64,000 nucleotides of DNA from Bin55 sp964511425 (GTDB lineage: Bacteria > Pseudomonadota > Gammaproteobacteria > Pseudomonadales > Azotimanducaceae). Position 1 is the first letter of the stretch, and every line of letters begins with the position of its first letter. The stretch is taken from positions 124,001 through 188,000 of the forward strand of contig CAZEFI010000002.1 in the NCBI GenBank assembly GCA_964511425.1, written 5' to 3'. Both the position numbers and the translations under genes were made by a program. Under the pieces are notes generated by a model. The model was not told where the DNA came from. It made no database searches and was given only the letters and a program-made list of their open reading frames with translations. Below are positions 17,601-26,895 of this stretch, piece by piece.

Positions 17601-19577
17601 CTAGATCTGGATTAAATTCTGCTCTATCTGTTGAATCATTTCATCAGTCAATGAATGGCCGCGGGCTAACAATGTGCCATCCCTATCAATGAGCATGTAA
17701 GTGGGATATCCGCGAATATTCCAATTGAGGTGTGCTTCACTCGTAGCACCGATGTGCCAATGATCCCAAGGCATATCCTCATCTTCCATGAAATCTTTCA
17801 CAGTCTGGGCTTTGTCATCAGCACTGACTGAAAGAACCTTAAAGTTGGTTCCGTCGAACTTTTCTGCTACTTCACGAAGTTTAGGTAACCCAGCAACACA
17901 GAACCCGCACCATGTAGCCCACACATCAATCAACACGACATTACCTTTGAAATCGGCCAGAGTCTGCTCAACGCCTTCCAAAGTTTTCGCGGTTACGTCC
18001 GGTAGAAGTTCGCCAAGATTAATGGCTTTTGCTACATACTTTCGCATATTTTCTACTTCCGCGATCAACGGATTGTCAGGATCGAGATGTGGTCGAATAC
18101 GCGTGAGCCCTTCCTGAGCACTAGCAACCATGTCCGGTGGAAGCGTCATTTGCTCTCTCAGAGCTCGAGCATAGTTCGCATATGCGCGACCCCATCGCTC
18201 TTGCTTTTCATAGACCGTAGCCAACTTAAACTTCACTACATTCTCGGCGCGTGGGTCTCCATTGAATCCTGCACTCATGTAGTATTTTGTTGCCTCGCGG
18301 ATGTTGTCCTGCTCAAAATACAGGTCACCCAGATACATTTGAATCCCCTGACGGTCCGCAGGGTTGTTAGACACGCCTACAAACTCCAACGAGCGTTCGC
18401 CGACCGCGATTGTTAACGCTGGGTCAGCTTCAGCTTGTGCCGCGAGCGAGACAAATTCATTGAGATAACGGAAGCGTTCGCCTTTATCAGTTATGGCTAC
18501 ACCTTTCTCAAGCGCAGCCATCTGCACTTCGATCTCGTCGGAAGCTTCAAGTCCAAGAACGAATCGATTTTGCACGGCTTCCTCGACATTTCGGTCGGTA
18601 GGATGCTCTGCTAAAAACGTGTCCAGAGCGTGCCGATCTCGTGCTTCAAGTGCAGCATAAAACTCTTCATCTTCACTTCTATAGTTGCTGTTGGTGACTT
18701 GCGTAAGTGCTAGATATCCTTTATTGGGGTTGATCTCTAAGTCATATCCTGTCAATAACGAAAGACCAGTCGCTAATTTGAGACCCGAATTTGTGTCGTC
18801 GGAAGATTGAAAATCGAATCGCATGAGGGCTGCCATATCGGTAATTGGTCGATCCGTCTCGCCGTCGGAAAAGTAAACTGAAGCACTTTCTTCCGTGGGG
18901 TAATGAATATTCGCCGCGAGATCTTGGTCGATACGAGTGTGATATGTGGCAGTATCAAATTGCATGTAGATTCGCTTATCTGCTCCTGCCAGTACAGGAA
19001 TCCACATTTGGTCTCCTACTTGTTGCAAACCGTTGATTACAAGTTCAAACTCAGCTCTGGCGTCTTCAGCAGATCGTTCTTGCGACGGTGTGAGTACTAA
19101 CTCTTGAGTGTCAAAGTTTAGACGCAAGCTGTAGTGCTTCAAAATCGGCCAGCCGATCTTAGCCGCAACATCAATCTGATTATTTTCTTCCGCATATTCT
19201 GCTGTAAGTGTGTTGCAGAGTAAGTCTGGTGCAACACTGATGTCTTCCTTGGCGACTTCAATCTGGAAGTTCTCGCCAAGTACTTTTAAGGTGTTTTCAT
19301 TTTCGCCAAACCGCAACGTACCAAGTACGCAGCCCTGAATTTCAAAGGCGTTGGTCTGTGCGTAATCGATGACAACATAGGTGTCTTTGCGCCATTTTTC
19401 AGTCTCAAGGCGTAACTTCATTGCAATGTTGTCGCTATATATGCTCATCGGTACTGATCCACCGATACCATGTTCAGGTGTGGCAGCTGAAGTGCCATTT
19501 TGGGCATGGGTTGCCGAGCAGAATAGCATGGACAACAGTGGTAATAACCACAGCAACTTAAATGAAGATCTTGTCAT
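17601..19577 (-). CDS. Exported aspartic-protease-fold / TPR-like / TlpA thioredoxin fusion protein (copy 2)
   Basis: 658 residues from ATG 19577, which has a strong GGGGGACC ribosome site; an ATG 18 bases upstream is less likely. Same architecture as copy 1: signal peptide ending ATHAQ, GGSVPMSIYSDNIAMKLRLE opening the first protease-like fold, a second fold, TPR-like helices (MYLGDLYFEQDNIREATKYY) and a TlpA-type thioredoxin ending. The redox motif is WCGFC rather than WCGPC, and the second fold has FDTATYHTRID where copy 1 has FDTGSYHTRID, so the DTG catalytic triplet is lost. The first fold contains extra cysteines (GCVLG; LLCNTL). The two copies are alike over their whole length, a tandem duplication that has since diverged at both putative active sites. 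Confidence 0.84.
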   Translation of the reverse strand: MTRSSFKLLWLLPLLSMLFCSATHAQNGTSAATPEHGIGGSVPMSIYSDNIAMKLRLETEKWRKDTYVVIDYAQTNAFEIQGCVLGTLRFGENENTLKVLGENFQIEVAKEDISVAPDLLCNTLTAEYAEENNQIDVAAKIGWPILKHYSLRLNFDTQELVLTPSQERSAEDARAEFELVINGLQQVGDQMWIPVLAGADKRIYMQFDTATYHTRIDQDLAANIHYPTEESASVYFSDGETDRPITDMAALMRFDFQSSDDTNSGLKLATGLSLLTGYDLEINPNKGYLALTQVTNSNYRSEDEEFYAALEARDRHALDTFLAEHPTDRNVEEAVQNRFVLGLEASDEIEVQMAALEKGVAITDKGERFRYLNEFVSLAAQAEADPALTIAVGERSLEFVGVSNNPADRQGIQMYLGDLYFEQDNIREATKYYMSAGFNGDPRAENVVKFKLATVYEKQERWGRAYANYARALREQMTLPPDMVASAQEGLTRIRPHLDPDNPLIAEVENMRKYVAKAINLGELLPDVTAKTLEGVEQTLADFKGNVVLIDVWATWCGFCVAGLPKLREVAEKFDGTNFKVLSVSADDKAQTVKDFMEDEDMPWDHWHIGATSEAHLNWNIRGYPTYMLIDRDGTLLARGHSLTDEMIQQIEQNLIQI

Positions 19578-20180
19578 AGGTCCCCCTATATACACAACAA
19601 GTAGAACAAGAATGGTAGACGCAACATTTCCATGATCGGGAAACAGTACGTCCGCGATGACATCCTATTTTACTGAAAAGTCTGAAAATTGGCGAAGTTG
19701 TACTAACAAGTTATCCTTTCAATCTGAATTGGATGAAGTTAGTTGTGATTTCCTGAATCGTTTATAACACTCAATTGTGTAGAAATCCAGTGTCAGCACA
19801 CCCCGAAACGAGTCTGTTTTTGTAGCGAACCGATGATGTTTGCGATCGTTATGCGCCAAAAGTGAGGTTTAAGTTATCAATGTTGAACAAACAGAAAACA
19901 ACAGGGGTGTTTGTTTTCGCTGAATGCCCATTGATCGACACGAGTCTTCGACTTCAACACGACGACGGAAAGTACAAATCAAAGATTCCTAATTGGGACA
20001 AGTGCCCAAAAGATTGCCTAGCGCATACTCGAACGAGGCCGTACTCACTCCCAAATTAATTATCGTAGTAACCTGAAGTACTGAGCCGGTTGGTGAACTA
20101 CTTCTCTCTCAATTGATCTTCGGACACGAAGTGTGCTTGAGATTGAAAATTTCGTGAGTCCCCAATAGCAGGGAAACTTC
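19578..20180. other. Intergenic region, no gene seen
   Basis: About 600 bases between the thioredoxin-fusion copy 2 start and the permease stop. It should hold the promoter of copy 2. A 65-codon plus-strand frame at 19862-20059 has no signal, domain or family likeness and no good ribosome site, so I do not call it a gene. Confidence 0.5.
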
Positions 20181-21518
20181 TCAAGATTCACCGTCGTAGC
20201 CTCGAGCAGTGGTCTCATAGCTCTTCCCAAGCTTACGTTCGGCGTTATCTAGTTCAACTGTGATATCGACTCGGTGCTCGGTATCTTCTTCTTCCGCCGG
20301 AATGGAAAAGATCACTACGAAACCCAGAATTAACGCTAAGACCACGAACAGTACCTGTCGTCCGACCGCGGTCGCTGAACGGAACATTCCTTCTCTTGTG
20401 TTGTGAATCAACGCAAGCACAGTTTGTACAAAGTAGTATGCCGCAAACGCTTTTGATGCTAGTGCGATTATTCCGAAAAGGTCGACACTCCAAACCAACA
20501 TCGCGGCAGACACTGAAACAACCACATAACCCACTTTGGAGGAAAGAACATTCTGACTGTTTTCGCGAAGCAGACCACCTCCTCCACTCGTATCCGCCAC
20601 AGCAGCGCTAAACTGACTCATAAGTGCTGCTAACATCAACATCGCAGGTAATACAAACGCTACCGGCACCATTGCAGAGATGATTGACGAAAGTTCAATG
20701 TTGAAGAGATCAATGTTGGTGAGTACAGGTAGCAATAAGAACACGGACACGATATAGATCACACCGGAAATCCATTGAGCGATTCGCATACTCTTAACTC
20801 TTACTTCTGGGGAGTATTTATCCCCAAGAAATCTTGAGGTTTCAAATCCTTGTACTACTAGCAATACTCCGGCTAGCATTTGAATTTGTACCATAAATGA
20901 GAGATTCTCTCGCGCAAAAGTAAGATCTTCGTCAATACGAAAGTTGAACAAGCAAAGTCCGAGAATCAAAGCCGCGACCACAGACAACTGTATGGTCATG
21001 GAATACGACTCCAATCGTTCCAAGCCCGTTAGCCCTCGCTTGTATCCCACAATAGCGATAAACACGATGACCAAAGAGGTAAACAACCGTTCCCAAACGA
21101 GGTTGTTTATCCCTAGAAAATTTAATAAGAAATCTGACAGTAACGAGAGATAAAACGCAACCGCGATTACGTACGCGACAACTAGAACCAAATTCCCAAG
21201 GTATTCGGGGACCTGAAACACCTTGTGAGCTTCGGAGTCAAGATTGGGCGACTCTACATTCCTAATGTTGTATCGCATTACATACCCTAATGCATAGGCG
21301 ACAAACACGATACAGGTTACAGCGTACGTAGCATACTTCCCCACAATACTAGCGAGTAATGGGGCCATTACTAGAAAGCCGCTTCCAATTATGGAGGACA
21401 ATGGTGTTAACGTCGCTTGCCACAGTTCATTTTTGCGTAGCCTCGGTAGCACTAGAAAAACAAAAACGACTATTGCTACAAGAATTAGAAGCGCGTTAAA
21501 GAGCCAGTTAGTGGCCAT
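20181..21518 (-). CDS. APC-superfamily-like membrane transporter
   Basis: 445 residues with about 11-12 hydrophobic segments. An early segment contains LTPLSSIIGSGFLVMAPLL, close to the GSGI-type helix-1 break of amino-acid/polyamine/cation (APC) transporters, and helix 6 has GFETSRFLGDKYSPE, similar to the GFE/GYD loop of that superfamily. It is probably a secondary transporter, but the substrate cannot be told from the sequence. The C-terminal 45 residues are charged and soluble. It stands alone, with over 250 bases on either side, between the thioredoxin-fusion pair and the TonB receptor operon. Confidence 0.65.
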   Translation of the reverse strand: MATNWLFNALLILVAIVVFVFLVLPRLRKNELWQATLTPLSSIIGSGFLVMAPLLASIVGKYATYAVTCIVFVAYALGYVMRYNIRNVESPNLDSEAHKVFQVPEYLGNLVLVVAYVIAVAFYLSLLSDFLLNFLGINNLVWERLFTSLVIVFIAIVGYKRGLTGLERLESYSMTIQLSVVAALILGLCLFNFRIDEDLTFARENLSFMVQIQMLAGVLLVVQGFETSRFLGDKYSPEVRVKSMRIAQWISGVIYIVSVFLLLPVLTNIDLFNIELSSIISAMVPVAFVLPAMLMLAALMSQFSAAVADTSGGGGLLRENSQNVLSSKVGYVVVSVSAAMLVWSVDLFGIIALASKAFAAYYFVQTVLALIHNTREGMFRSATAVGRQVLFVVLALILGFVVIFSIPAEEEDTEHRVDITVELDNAERKLGKSYETTARGYDGES

Positions 21519-21718
21519 GGAGAGTCCTTAGTAAAGTAATTGAACTGACTTTTGAAAAAGTACAAACGAGGAAGACAATGCTTCAAACATCGTTCTTGGA
21601 CTAATCCTAATACCTGAGGTACCGAATGCGAGCAAATTCTATGAAAAGAGAAGTACATTTCCCTCTGCGCAGAATATTTCGCGGTGAATCTGTAACTGAA
21701 GTGTCTCTACAAGAAATG

Positions 21719-21755
21719 AAAAAAGGGTTGAATCTTAATAGATTCAACCCTTTTT
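21719..21755. terminator. Rho-independent terminator after the TonB receptor gene
   Basis: Perfect inverted repeat: AAAAGGGTTGAATC at 21721-21734 and GATTCAACCCTTTT at 21741-21754, loop of six, with A and T tails on both sides. On the minus strand it follows the receptor stop at 21788 after about 30 bases. Confidence 0.93.
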
Positions 21756-21787
21756 ATAGATGCTCCAAGAAGAGATCAATTCAGACA

Positions 21788-24586
21788 CTACAACTCTAAC
21801 GAGGCATTTATAAGAATCGTAGTGCCAATCGACTGTTCAATAATGGACACCCCACCCTGTTTCACTTCGACTTGCGAATCCAACAAGTTTTTCACACGCC
21901 CCTTAAGTGTCAGGTTATTGCTTGGATACCATGAATACACAAAATCAAGCGAATGGAAAGGTTGTTCCATCCCGTCAGGTAAACCGTCAATACCGGCGAA
22001 ATAGACTCGTTCCCCGAACGCGTTGTAGACCAACGTCGCGGCGTGTTTAGTATTATCCGAATCAAAGCCTATCTGCCAGTTGATAACCCAGTTCGACTGT
22101 TGAGTCATTCTTCGTACTTCGTTGGTTAAATTACCTACGCCAGCACCAGCTGGAATCGAAATTTCTGAGTCGCTAATGGTCATGTTTCCAGAGATGAAAA
22201 ACAGATCGGCCCAACCTCCAATTCTGTCACGTAAGAAGCCTAGACTCTTAAGCCACTCGACTTCCACGCCGTATACAAACGCAGACTGAGCATTCACAAA
22301 ATTAAAGCGAATGTTGTCCTCGGTGGCACCGCCTTGAACCGTTTCAATGGGTTTGTCAACGTCTTTGTAAAAGAACGATGTAGTAAAGTTGTCTCCGTTA
22401 TACCAGAATAGCTCGACTCTTAGGTCTAGGTTGTTCAAATGGGACACTTGAAGATTTGGATTTCCACGAATTCGTGCTTCAGTTATAGGATCAATATAAG
22501 TCGAAGAGGATGTTTCTCTGATATCTGGACGCGCTACAGTCTGGCTCACACTAAGGCGAAACTGAACTTGTTCGGTATACCACAAATTGGGAAACGTACG
22601 GGTGAAATTAAACGCAGGAAACCATTCGTCTGTCTGCAATATAGTAGCTACGAATTCATCAACATCCTCTTGGGTATCAAAACCCAGTCGATTGCCTTCG
22701 AAGTTCAAGTAGTCAATGGGCAACGAGAATTGCGTAAAGAGCTCTTTTCTAAGTCCACCAGAAAAACGCCATTTGTCCTGATAGAGGAAGTCGATTTTGC
22801 CATAACCACCGTCCACGACGTGAACCGCGATATAGCTTTCGCTACCAAATTCGCCGACACCAAGTAACACGTTGATGTCCAAGTTCGGATTTAAGATATT
22901 GTCATTGCTAAACACTTCGCTGGGAGTTCCTGCACTCACGTTACGAAAATTCGCATGCGTACTACCCAGTCCTAAGGATGTTTGTTTGTAATTACGAACT
23001 TTTCTCGTATAGTCCCAGCCACCAGAAATTTCCATGTCATAATTCGTCCCTGTAAAAGGGACAACGATGTCATAGCCGTAGCTTTCGCTCCGATCTTCAA
23101 GATCAGAGAAGCGAAAATCCGCCGCAGAACCAGTTGCCCGAACACGGTACTCGTTCACACTTCCGTTGGGACCCGTAAGTGACTCCTGACCACTGACCCG
23201 TACTTCATTGGGAATAGAAGTTGTTGCAGTTGCATCGGTGTAATACCAGGTCACTTCCGCAAACTCAAATCGATCGAGAAAACGTAGTCTTTTAGGTAAC
23301 AACGCGATCGTGTCGGCACTAAACATGTGGCTACCGTTGAACTGCAATAGTTTCAACTCACGCTCCTCAAACCGAACGGCGTAAATACGACCTTGAACTG
23401 GCGATCCCGTATCAAAACAGTCATTGAACTGTCCCTGAACGCAGGTGCGCGTGCTTGATGCTTCGTCTTCGGTATTCCGAATGAGCAAGCCCATGAACTC
23501 CAGTTTGTGATCGTTTAGAAATTCCGTTCCCAACGAAATCGATCCGGTAACATCCACTTCATTTACCGTGCGAGCAGTTTCAGAAAAGTCAGTATCGGGG
23601 TTTGCGAAACGTCGGTTAACTCGTTCTTTCAATCTCCAGTCATTGGAGTAAGAACCCATTGCTAAAAATCCCACATCCCAGCGATCTGTCAGGTAGATCC
23701 GGTTTGCTGCTACGATATCGGCTTCAACATCGTTAGGTAGTTGTTTTGAGTTCAGGTCCACATTTCGATTGAGGAATGTCCCGAGTGAACGATTAATCGA
23801 TCGAGCCTCGTCGATGTCCAGTGGAAGTACACCGTTTACGACAGTTCGAGATATGTTGAGCGGGGCGAAATTCCCTCGATACGTTTCGATTGCCTTTTGA
23901 ATGTTGAAGGAGAGCTCACGACTCCCATCATCTAAACCCCAATCATCTTGATTCCCGCCGGTATACGACAGCCCATCCGTTCCTGCTGTATTCCAACCAG
24001 TCTTGAATCCAATATTAAACGTAAACTCGGTAGGAATTTTTCGCGTGCGAATGTCGACATTGCCGCCACCAAATGCCGCACCTAACTCTGGTACAAAACC
24101 TTTGTGAACCGCCAACGACGCAATGAGATCCGCCGGAAAAATATCGAGGGGAAGGACGTTGCGAGTAATGTCGGGAGATGGTACCACCGCACCGTTGAGT
24201 TGCATACTGGAGTAGCGTTCACCAAGACCTCTAACATACACGAACTTGTCCTCAACTAAGGTTAAGCCTGGTAGACGTCGCAATGCGGCAGCGGCATTAC
24301 TATCCCCAACTCTGGAGATCGACTCCGCATCAAGCAGATCTACCGGTGTATCTCGATCGAGCCGTTCTCGTATTACGTTAACAGCACCAGAAATATATCG
24401 TCCTAGTACCATGACTTCTTCAATGTCTGCAGGATCAGCTTGATAGACCGTTCCTTCAGCGTCCGTAGCACTACCTTCTTCTTCCGTCTCGTCTTGTGCG
24501 TATAGCCCAGTCATGGAAAGTACCAGAACAACGACCGCCAACCCATCGCGCAATCGTGCAAACAATTGAAGTTGTTTTGTTCTCAT
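21788..24586 (-). CDS. TonB-dependent outer-membrane receptor
   Basis: 932 residues. A signal peptide (about 1-31, ending GLYAQ) is followed by an acidic stretch, a TonB-box-like EEVMVLGRY (about 55-63), a plug domain (about 65-200; LRRLPGLTLVEDKFVYVRGLGERYSSMQLNG and FGGGNVDIRT) and a large beta barrel to the end. The RGLGERY signature belongs to a receptor group common in marine Gammaproteobacteria and Bacteroidota. The ligand is not known. The last residue is Leu (SLEL) and not the usual aromatic. The lipoprotein gene upstream ends 47 bases before this start, so both are probably one operon. Confidence 0.9.
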   Translation of the reverse strand: MRTKQLQLFARLRDGLAVVVLVLSMTGLYAQDETEEEGSATDAEGTVYQADPADIEEVMVLGRYISGAVNVIRERLDRDTPVDLLDAESISRVGDSNAAAALRRLPGLTLVEDKFVYVRGLGERYSSMQLNGAVVPSPDITRNVLPLDIFPADLIASLAVHKGFVPELGAAFGGGNVDIRTRKIPTEFTFNIGFKTGWNTAGTDGLSYTGGNQDDWGLDDGSRELSFNIQKAIETYRGNFAPLNISRTVVNGVLPLDIDEARSINRSLGTFLNRNVDLNSKQLPNDVEADIVAANRIYLTDRWDVGFLAMGSYSNDWRLKERVNRRFANPDTDFSETARTVNEVDVTGSISLGTEFLNDHKLEFMGLLIRNTEDEASSTRTCVQGQFNDCFDTGSPVQGRIYAVRFEERELKLLQFNGSHMFSADTIALLPKRLRFLDRFEFAEVTWYYTDATATTSIPNEVRVSGQESLTGPNGSVNEYRVRATGSAADFRFSDLEDRSESYGYDIVVPFTGTNYDMEISGGWDYTRKVRNYKQTSLGLGSTHANFRNVSAGTPSEVFSNDNILNPNLDINVLLGVGEFGSESYIAVHVVDGGYGKIDFLYQDKWRFSGGLRKELFTQFSLPIDYLNFEGNRLGFDTQEDVDEFVATILQTDEWFPAFNFTRTFPNLWYTEQVQFRLSVSQTVARPDIRETSSSTYIDPITEARIRGNPNLQVSHLNNLDLRVELFWYNGDNFTTSFFYKDVDKPIETVQGGATEDNIRFNFVNAQSAFVYGVEVEWLKSLGFLRDRIGGWADLFFISGNMTISDSEISIPAGAGVGNLTNEVRRMTQQSNWVINWQIGFDSDNTKHAATLVYNAFGERVYFAGIDGLPDGMEQPFHSLDFVYSWYPSNNLTLKGRVKNLLDSQVEVKQGGVSIIEQSIGTTILINASLEL

Positions 24587-24633
24587 AGAGTTTGTTTACC
24601 TTATGCTGCTGGTTAAATAAAAAAATTACTGAG

Positions 24634-26205
24634 TTAGTCCAAGAACCAAAGACCACAATCATCTCGGGTTTGTGATACGAGACAAACAGTCCACCCCGAT
24701 GTCCAATCATCGTCTTCCGATACAGCACCGATCAAGTCCCCGTCGGTTGAGTTTACTGAGAAGGAATCTCCACTTGGACTTGCAAAATTGGCGAGTGTAT
24801 AGAACCCTTTAGATCCCCCCAGAATAGAAAGGTTTGCATTATCGGATTGCTCAAAGATGCGATTGTTTGTGTTATCCCCATACGTCGAAGTGTTGGTGAC
24901 CCAATCAGCTACGGTATCACCGTTCGGTAATGAATCCTTCGTTGCTTCTTGACAAGCAATAATTGTGCTTTTTATGGTCGTCGTACCATCTTGAGCGAGT
25001 GCTCGTGTCTCTTCATCGTCAAGTTCCAGACACTCGTTTCCGCTTTGTCCTAACTTGGTACGTGCGTATCCGTCGAATATGATGCTGTTGCTTAGTTGCG
25101 TCGCAACTCCTCGACGCAGCAGCACTCCTTCCGAGTCTCCATGAGTTCCGCCAGTATCTTCGTCTGAACCTGACGTAATACAGGTCATATTGGAAATTCG
25201 GGCGTTGGTAAGCGGACGAGCGTCAAACGCGCTTCCTTGGTTGTCGGCTTCAATACACCGGTTACCATTGCCTTCTTGGTGAATCACCAACGCATTAGTC
25301 ACCGAACCGACCCACCCATCAGCATAGTCAATGGAATCATCACGAACATAGAGGGCGACTAAATATTTAACGTCCACTGCACCACCGAAAAATTCAACAC
25401 CGTCGTCATAAGTGCTATAAACCTGAATGTATTCAATCGTCGTCCCGCTACCGACTGCGTTGAGAGTAAGGCCGTTCAGCTCGTCCCCGGGAGCTGCTTC
25501 TGCACCAGGATGCTTGATCACTACATAGCGAAGTACGCCCGAATCATCACTATTGTCGTCGCCACCGTAATGTGAAGGCTTGCCTTCGGATTGAATATGA
25601 CAGGAATCACTAGCACGTTGTGCATCGTCGCACTTGTTTGTGATCCCACGACCGTTGATTACCACACCGCCCCACAATTGGGTTGCGAAAGGATCGGCAA
25701 CGTCAAGGACTGCATCGTCGTACGCGGTCAATGTAATCGGAGCTCCAACAGTGCCTTCCGCCATGATTTTTGACCCTCGATTGACCAGTAAATAGTCGTC
25801 CGAAGACTCCCACGCAAGTGTTGCACCCGCTTCTATGGTGAGAGTTGGACCATCGGTAATCGCACCCGAGTCGACATCTTCGCCAACCTGCAAAGTGTCC
25901 CAAAAAATGTGAACACCGTCAATGTCTGGGATTGTTAAGTCTACCGTCAGAGGATTGTTCGCGCCGACAAAGTCAGCAAAGTACTCGCAGTTGTCCCCGC
26001 GTAACGTACCTTGTACTACTTCACCATCTTCATCGGTGTAAAACGCGCAAGGATTGTCGTCCTCGTCTGCGGTAGTGGAAATGTTTGTAGTGTTGGTTGT
26101 ATTTGCGTTATTCGGTGCATCAATATTGATGTCTCCGCCACCGCAACCCGCTAAAAACCAAGCAAAAGAAACAAGAAAACCAAAGGTCGTCAATTTACGA
26201 ATCAT
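24634..26205 (-). CDS. Beta-helix-like lipoprotein paired with TonB receptor
   Basis: 523 residues from ATG 26205 (ribosome site AAAGGAGCCC). A lipoprotein signal ends in FLAGC, so the mature N terminus is a lipidated Cys followed by an Asn/Thr-rich linker. The rest reads like a right-handed parallel beta-helix: repeated short strands (GPTLTIEAGATLAW, KIMAEGTVGAPITLTAYDD, LWGGVVINGRG, DGVEFFGGAVDVKYLVAL). It is rich in Asp and Gly and has paired cysteines. Such lipoproteins are known next to TonB receptors of this group and probably form a surface or periplasmic substrate-binding partner, but the ligand is unknown. An upstream in-frame ATG at 26304 would add 33 residues that destroy the signal peptide. 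Confidence 0.75.
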   Translation of the reverse strand: MIRKLTTFGFLVSFAWFLAGCGGGDINIDAPNNANTTNTTNISTTADEDDNPCAFYTDEDGEVVQGTLRGDNCEYFADFVGANNPLTVDLTIPDIDGVHIFWDTLQVGEDVDSGAITDGPTLTIEAGATLAWESSDDYLLVNRGSKIMAEGTVGAPITLTAYDDAVLDVADPFATQLWGGVVINGRGITNKCDDAQRASDSCHIQSEGKPSHYGGDDNSDDSGVLRYVVIKHPGAEAAPGDELNGLTLNAVGSGTTIEYIQVYSTYDDGVEFFGGAVDVKYLVALYVRDDSIDYADGWVGSVTNALVIHQEGNGNRCIEADNQGSAFDARPLTNARISNMTCITSGSDEDTGGTHGDSEGVLLRRGVATQLSNSIIFDGYARTKLGQSGNECLELDDEETRALAQDGTTTIKSTIIACQEATKDSLPNGDTVADWVTNTSTYGDNTNNRIFEQSDNANLSILGGSKGFYTLANFASPSGDSFSVNSTDGDLIGAVSEDDDWTSGWTVCLVSQTRDDCGLWFLD

Positions 26206-26341
26206 GTTTGAATGGGCTCCTTTCCAGTTCGTACTGTAAAAATTGCGTAAAGATCTCCAAACACAACCGTGCGTTGAAGAGCAGAACGGGGGAAAGTATC
26301 GCAATCAATCGTGACAGGAATATTGTGAAAATATAGCCGTC

Positions 26342-26399
26342 TTATGAACGCGTTGTAACTAATCGTTCATAAACGAAGAGCGCTCGTTCAATATCGAAC
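26342..26399. promoter_or_regulatory. Cluster of inverted repeats upstream of the TonB receptor operon
   Basis: TTATGAACG at 26342-26350 is mirrored by CGTTCATAA at 26364-26372 (spacer 13). An 8-base palindrome GAGCGCTC follows at 26378-26385, then GTTC at 26386-26389 mirrored by GAAC at 26396-26399. The cluster lies about 140-195 bases upstream of the lipoprotein start and could be an operator for the operon. It could also be an end structure of the neighbouring gene, though there is no T run. Confidence 0.35.
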
Positions 26400-26427
26400 T
26401 ATAGAAGCTGTTGAAATGTACGCAGCA

Positions 26428-26826
26428 CTAGCTCAGACGGTCGGTTAGACTGCCATGCGGTAGAAACCGATTCGTCGTGTGTTCTTTGATCCACCTGTTG
26501 ATTGTTGTCGTAAAAGCATCTCGCTGACGGAGGACGCGTACGAGTGGAATAACTGGCGAACGTGCTCCATCGGCAAACCCTGGATACTGTTCTGGACACA
26601 AGGTCAACACCTTGATCCAATTAAAGAGTTCTTCATCAGTCTTATCTGCTGCGAACTCTAACCACGTTTGCGCAGTTATTAGATAGAGAGCACGAAGTGA
26701 GTCGAGCTGACCCCGTTCAAGATGCAGAGTTCGATCTTTGACTGTGGTAGCTACCTCGTTTAATAACTCCCGATGTGATTGACCGAGTGTTTGCGAAGCT
26801 GGATCCCAATTATCAACACCTGACAC
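26428..26826 (-). CDS. Hypothetical protein, 132 residues
   Basis: Soluble and mainly helical by composition, with no signal peptide or membrane segment. It begins at GTG 26826 with AAGGA as ribosome site. Segments such as RGQLDSLRALYLITAQTWLEF and DEELFNWIKVLTLCPEQYPGFADGARSPVIPL look conserved rather than random, but I do not recognise the family. It is divergent from mutY, with 69 bases between the starts. Confidence 0.6.
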   Translation of the reverse strand: MSGVDNWDPASQTLGQSHRELLNEVATTVKDRTLHLERGQLDSLRALYLITAQTWLEFAADKTDEELFNWIKVLTLCPEQYPGFADGARSPVIPLVRVLRQRDAFTTTINRWIKEHTTNRFLPHGSLTDRLS

Positions 26827-26895
26827 GTTTGTTCCTTCGAGACTCAGACACTAGAATTTTCGGTTACTTATTTTAAAACCCACCGTATTCGAAAT

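Noticed and set aside
19862..20059. 65-codon plus-strand frame in the gap before the permease
   Set aside because: No signal peptide, domain, ribosome site or conserved-looking segment.
22439..22867. 142-codon plus-strand frame inside the TonB receptor gene
   Set aside because: Antisense shadow; the minus strand is clearly the coding one.
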